A stretch of DNA of 8,321 nucleotides from an uncultured Oscillospiraceae bacterium (GTDB lineage Bacteria > Bacillota > Clostridia > Oscillospirales > Oscillospiraceae): the NCBI GenBank assembly GCA_900752445.1, contig CAADVN010000184.1, positions 1-8,321 of the forward strand. Direction: 5' to 3'. Shown in pieces: positions 6,854 through 8,321 of this stretch. Made by a program: the position numbers and the translations under genes. A model generated the notes under the pieces. That model was not told the DNA's origin, made no database searches, and saw only the letters and a program-made list of their open reading frames with translations. The stretch's first letter is position 1. Every line of letters begins with the position of its first letter.

Positions 6854-6887
6854 AAATAAAGGGGGGCCGGGTCTGAGGCCCGGCCCC
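6854..6887 (-). terminator. Intrinsic terminator after the capsid gene
   Basis: A perfect 9-base stem pairs GGGGCCGGG (6863-6871) with CCCGGCCCC (6879-6887) around a 7-base loop. On the minus strand the stem is followed by CC and then TTTATTT. It begins 7 bases past the capsid stop codon. The tail is interrupted, so termination is probably partial. That would keep capsid message abundant while letting some transcription through to the tail genes. Confidence 0.75.
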
Positions 6888-6894
6888 TTGCGGA

Positions 6895-7950
6895 TCAGGC
6901 GGAATAGGCCTTCTCGACGACAGCGGAGGGGTACTTCGCGTCGGTGAAGGCGTAGGCGCGGAGGGTCTGGCCCTCCTCGAGAGGGACGGAGGCGCCGGAG
7001 CTCACAAGGGGGCGGGTGTTGCTGTATCTCGGGTCGGTGCCGTCCGTGGTGACGTAGATGGTAGCGCCCGCGGCGGTGACGGTGACGGAGGCGCCGGTGC
7101 CGCCGAGGGTCGGCGCGGCCTGCACGCTGTCGGAGGCGGCGTAGACATAGACGCCGTCGCACTTCTCGCCGAGCACGCCGGCCCAGTAGCGGACGCGGCC
7201 CTCGATGACGTTGCCGTCGATGCCCATGGGGTCCTTCTGGATCTTGTACTTGGTGAGCTTCTGGGCGAAGGGGCAGGCGTCCTTGTGCTGGAGGATGAAG
7301 TAGACGCCGGCGGGCATGTCGGCGTCGGGCACGACATGGACGTCGAAGCCGGCGACGCGGGGCAGGCTGTTCTCGGTCAGGGCCTGGGAGCCGAGCTTCT
7401 CGAGGTAGGTGAGGTTGGCGAGGTTCGGCAGCATGGCGGCGTAGGTCTCTGCGATGAACATGCCGCGGCCCGCGCGGGGCACATGGCAGTTGTTCATGTG
7501 GGAGGCCCCGGCCTGGATGAGGCCCAGCAGGGTCTCGGCCGTGGGCGCGGAGCCGCCGACGACCTTGCCCGCGCCGTAGGCCCATTTCATCATGACATAG
7601 GCCTCGGTCTCGGGGATGACCACGTCGCGGACCTGGACGTGCAGGCGCGCGGAGGCGTCCTTGACGTTGTACTGGTCCTGGGCGTTGCCCTCGTCGATGG
7701 AGCCGGTGAAGGAGCGGTCGCGCTCGATGCGGAAGGTCTGGACCCTGTCGCCGAGCTCCTTGATCTCGCCGTAGCGGGAGGTTCCGCTCTTTACGTAGTC
7801 GTTCATCTCCATCTTGTCCACGGAGTAGACGGAGACCTCGTTGACGCCGGTGAACTCGACCTTGTCGCTGGTCGCCCCGCGCAGGAGGCTCTCGCGGGCG
7901 AAGGCGTCGTCCACGTACTTGGAAAATTTGCTTGCAAGATTGATGGCCAA
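6895..7950 (-). CDS. Major capsid protein with C-terminal chitobiase-type Ig-like domain
   Basis: A 351-residue shell protein of the head. I chose the TTG at 7950 because it gives the family-typical start MAINLASKFSKYVDDAF and lies 7 bases after AGGAAG (7963-7958); the upstream TTG at 7968 would precede that site, and the ATG at 7957 is in another frame. Residues about 1-270 match a capsid family I recall from Firmicutes phages, with a probable HK97-like fold: FTGVNEVSVYSVDKMEMNDY, SGTSRYGEIKELGD, DRSFTGSIDEGN and the conserved end IQKDPMGIDGNVIEGRVRYW (237-256) followed by KCDGVYVY. Residues about 280-351 form a separate domain like the chitobiase/beta-hexosaminidase C-terminal type (GATIYVTTDGTDPRYS at 295-310, EEGQTLRAYAF at 325-335). 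It probably decorates the capsid surface. The gene has its own terminator. No portal, protease or scaffold gene precedes it inside the window. Confidence 0.9.
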   Translation of the reverse strand: MAINLASKFSKYVDDAFARESLLRGATSDKVEFTGVNEVSVYSVDKMEMNDYVKSGTSRYGEIKELGDRVQTFRIERDRSFTGSIDEGNAQDQYNVKDASARLHVQVRDVVIPETEAYVMMKWAYGAGKVVGGSAPTAETLLGLIQAGASHMNNCHVPRAGRGMFIAETYAAMLPNLANLTYLEKLGSQALTENSLPRVAGFDVHVVPDADMPAGVYFILQHKDACPFAQKLTKYKIQKDPMGIDGNVIEGRVRYWAGVLGEKCDGVYVYAASDSVQAAPTLGGTGASVTVTAAGATIYVTTDGTDPRYSNTRPLVSSGASVPLEEGQTLRAYAFTDAKYPSAVVEKAYSA

Positions 7951-7957
7951 AATGCAT

Positions 7958-7963
7958 CTTCCT
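7958..7963 (-). promoter_or_regulatory. Ribosome binding site that fixes the capsid TTG start
   Basis: AGGAAG on the minus strand lies 7 bases before the TTG at 7950. The in-frame TTG at 7968 is upstream of this site and so cannot use it, while the ATG at 7957 directly abuts it and opens a frame that only shadows the capsid gene. This spacing decides in favour of TTG at 7950. Confidence 0.7.
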
Positions 7964-8021
7964 TTCAAAATGTAAGTATAGTCCGATGCTCGAGCTGGTC
8001 TGCCTCACACCGGCAGGGAAA

Positions 8022-8054
8022 CGGGCGCTGGTCTCGCGCCCGGTATGAAATACC
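8022..8054. repeat. Two abutting small hairpins upstream of the capsid gene
   Basis: CGGGCGC (8022-8028) pairs perfectly with GCGCCCG (8036-8042) around a 7-base loop. Sharing its last base, GGTAT (8042-8046) pairs with ATACC (8050-8054) around GAA. They lie in the gene-free stretch and probably mark one end of the repeat cluster. They could also form structure in the 5' leader of the capsid message. Confidence 0.65.
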
Positions 8055-8063
8055 ATCTCGCAG

Positions 8064-8085
8064 GGGCGGGGTTCCATCCCCGCCC
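8064..8085. repeat. Perfect GC-rich palindrome
   Basis: GGGCGGGG (8064-8071) and CCCCGCCC (8078-8085) are exact inverted copies around TTCCAT. Hairpins of this GGGCGGGG-TTCCA-CCCCGCCC type are, from memory, common dispersed intergenic elements in GC-rich gut Clostridia. That points to a host-genome repeat and not a phage gene part. Confidence 0.75.
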
Positions 8086-8112
8086 GTCGTTGGATTCAAC
8101 GGGGAATCATAT

Positions 8113-8196
8113 CGTAGGGCGCATCGACCTCGATGCGCCGCCCTCCCGTGACCGTGTGCGTTGGTTTGCGGCGCACCGGGGTCGGTGCGCCCTACG
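8113..8196. repeat. Composite REP/BIME-like inverted repeat
   Basis: The outer ends are an exact inverted repeat, CGTAGGGCGCA (8113-8123) and TGCGCCCTACG (8186-8196). Each end is also part of its own perfect hairpin: GGCGCATCGA/TCGATGCGCC (8118-8139, 2-base centre) and GCGCACC/GGTGCGC (8171-8190, 6-base loop). Two palindromic units facing each other is the architecture of bacterial REP/BIME elements or small MITE-like elements. No open frame of interest lies within. Confidence 0.75.
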
Positions 8197-8211
8197 GATT
8201 GGCGCCCAAAG

Positions 8212-8304
8212 CCTCCCCTGCGCAAAGGGAGGTGGCGCGTCGAAGCCGCGTCGGAGGGATCGCCTCCTTTTTTGAACGGGCGACCCCTCAGCCGCCTGCG
8301 GCGG
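8212..8304. repeat. GC-rich dispersed-type repeat, hairpin series
   Basis: CCTCCC (8212-8217) pairs with GGGAGG (8227-8232). GGGATCGCC (8255-8263) is a near-perfect inverted copy (8 of 9) of GGCGACCCC (8279-8287), enclosing a T6 run. CCGCC (8292-8296) pairs with GGCGG (8300-8304). The wording of this stretch (AAAGCCTCCC, CGCAAAGGGAGGTGG, CGGAGGGATCGCC) resembles a very common intergenic repeat of Oscillospiraceae-type genomes as I recall it. No gene, promoter or RNA gene can be supported here. Confidence 0.6.
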
Positions 8305-8321
8305 GAGGGCCCCCCGTGCCG

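Noticed and set aside
7975..7980. TATACT on the minus strand as a -10 promoter box for the capsid gene.
   Set aside because: It matches 5 of 6 consensus bases, but no acceptable -35 box lies 16-18 bases upstream and there is no extended -10 TG, so it could be chance.
6845..8077. A 410-codon minus-strand frame overlapping the capsid gene, containing an ATG at 7957 next to the ribosome binding site.
   Set aside because: The product is Arg/Pro-rich with no recognisable pattern, while the overlapping frame is a recognisable capsid protein.
7285..8151. A 288-codon plus-strand open frame opposite the capsid gene.
   Set aside because: It is a low-complexity Val/Gly/Asp-rich shadow, and it runs through the palindromic repeats. 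No ribosome binding site or motif supports it.
7965..8275. Short open frames on both strands within the repeat cluster.
   Set aside because: They are Arg/Pro/Gly-rich, cross the palindromes and lack ribosome binding sites.
8022..8304. The hairpin series as a CRISPR array or structured non-coding RNA gene.
   Set aside because: There is no direct repeat with regular spacers, and the hairpins are unlike one another in length and loop. A cluster of dispersed intergenic repeats explains them better.

Overview
The window is a late (structural and lysis) module of a phage or prophage of a GC-rich, Gram-positive host, most likely a gut Clostridia/Oscillospiraceae-type bacterium. The host inference rests on the phiLC3-type holin, the GH25 wall hydrolase, the strong GGAGG ribosome binding sites, the G/C-ending codons, and a cluster of GC-rich intergenic palindromes of a kind I recall from such genomes. 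Every credible gene lies on the minus strand, so the module reads right to left.

In order of transcription: (1) a roughly 350-base stretch with no gene (about 7951-8321), made almost entirely of short perfect hairpins and nested inverted repeats; (2) a major capsid protein (6895-7950, TTG start) with a chitobiase-type Ig-like domain at its C-terminus, followed by an intrinsic terminator; (3) two adjacent genes, 6411-6833 and 3838-6396, that together look like one beta-propeller tail (nozzle/adaptor-like) protein. The second begins with an extra domain and two InlB-type (Listeria-Bacteroides) repeats; (4) a tightly overlapped trio, 3508-3834 (BppU-like N-terminal domain), 3182-3511 (collagen-like linker protein) and 1764-3182 (PKD-like plus BspA-type leucine-rich repeats), which look like the host-adhesion apparatus; (5) a lysis pair, 314-1747 (phosphodiester glycosidase plus GH25 muramidase plus a C-terminal SLH-like segment) and 53-310 (phiLC3-family holin). 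A GC-rich hairpin lies at the left edge, followed by a ribosome binding site that probably serves a gene starting just outside the window.

The genes from 6833 to 53 are spaced by -4 to about 16 bases, and several stop codons overlap the next start, so they are probably translated as a coupled unit. The order capsid, propeller tail protein, adhesins, lysis, with no tape measure, tube or sheath in between, suggests a short-tailed virion. No terminase, portal, integrase, CRISPR, tRNA or reverse transcriptase gene is visible. The most interesting points are the split propeller gene with its inserted InlB repeats, the two-enzyme lysin, the Ig-like domain on the capsid protein, and the repeat cluster where the portal/scaffold end of the head module might be expected.
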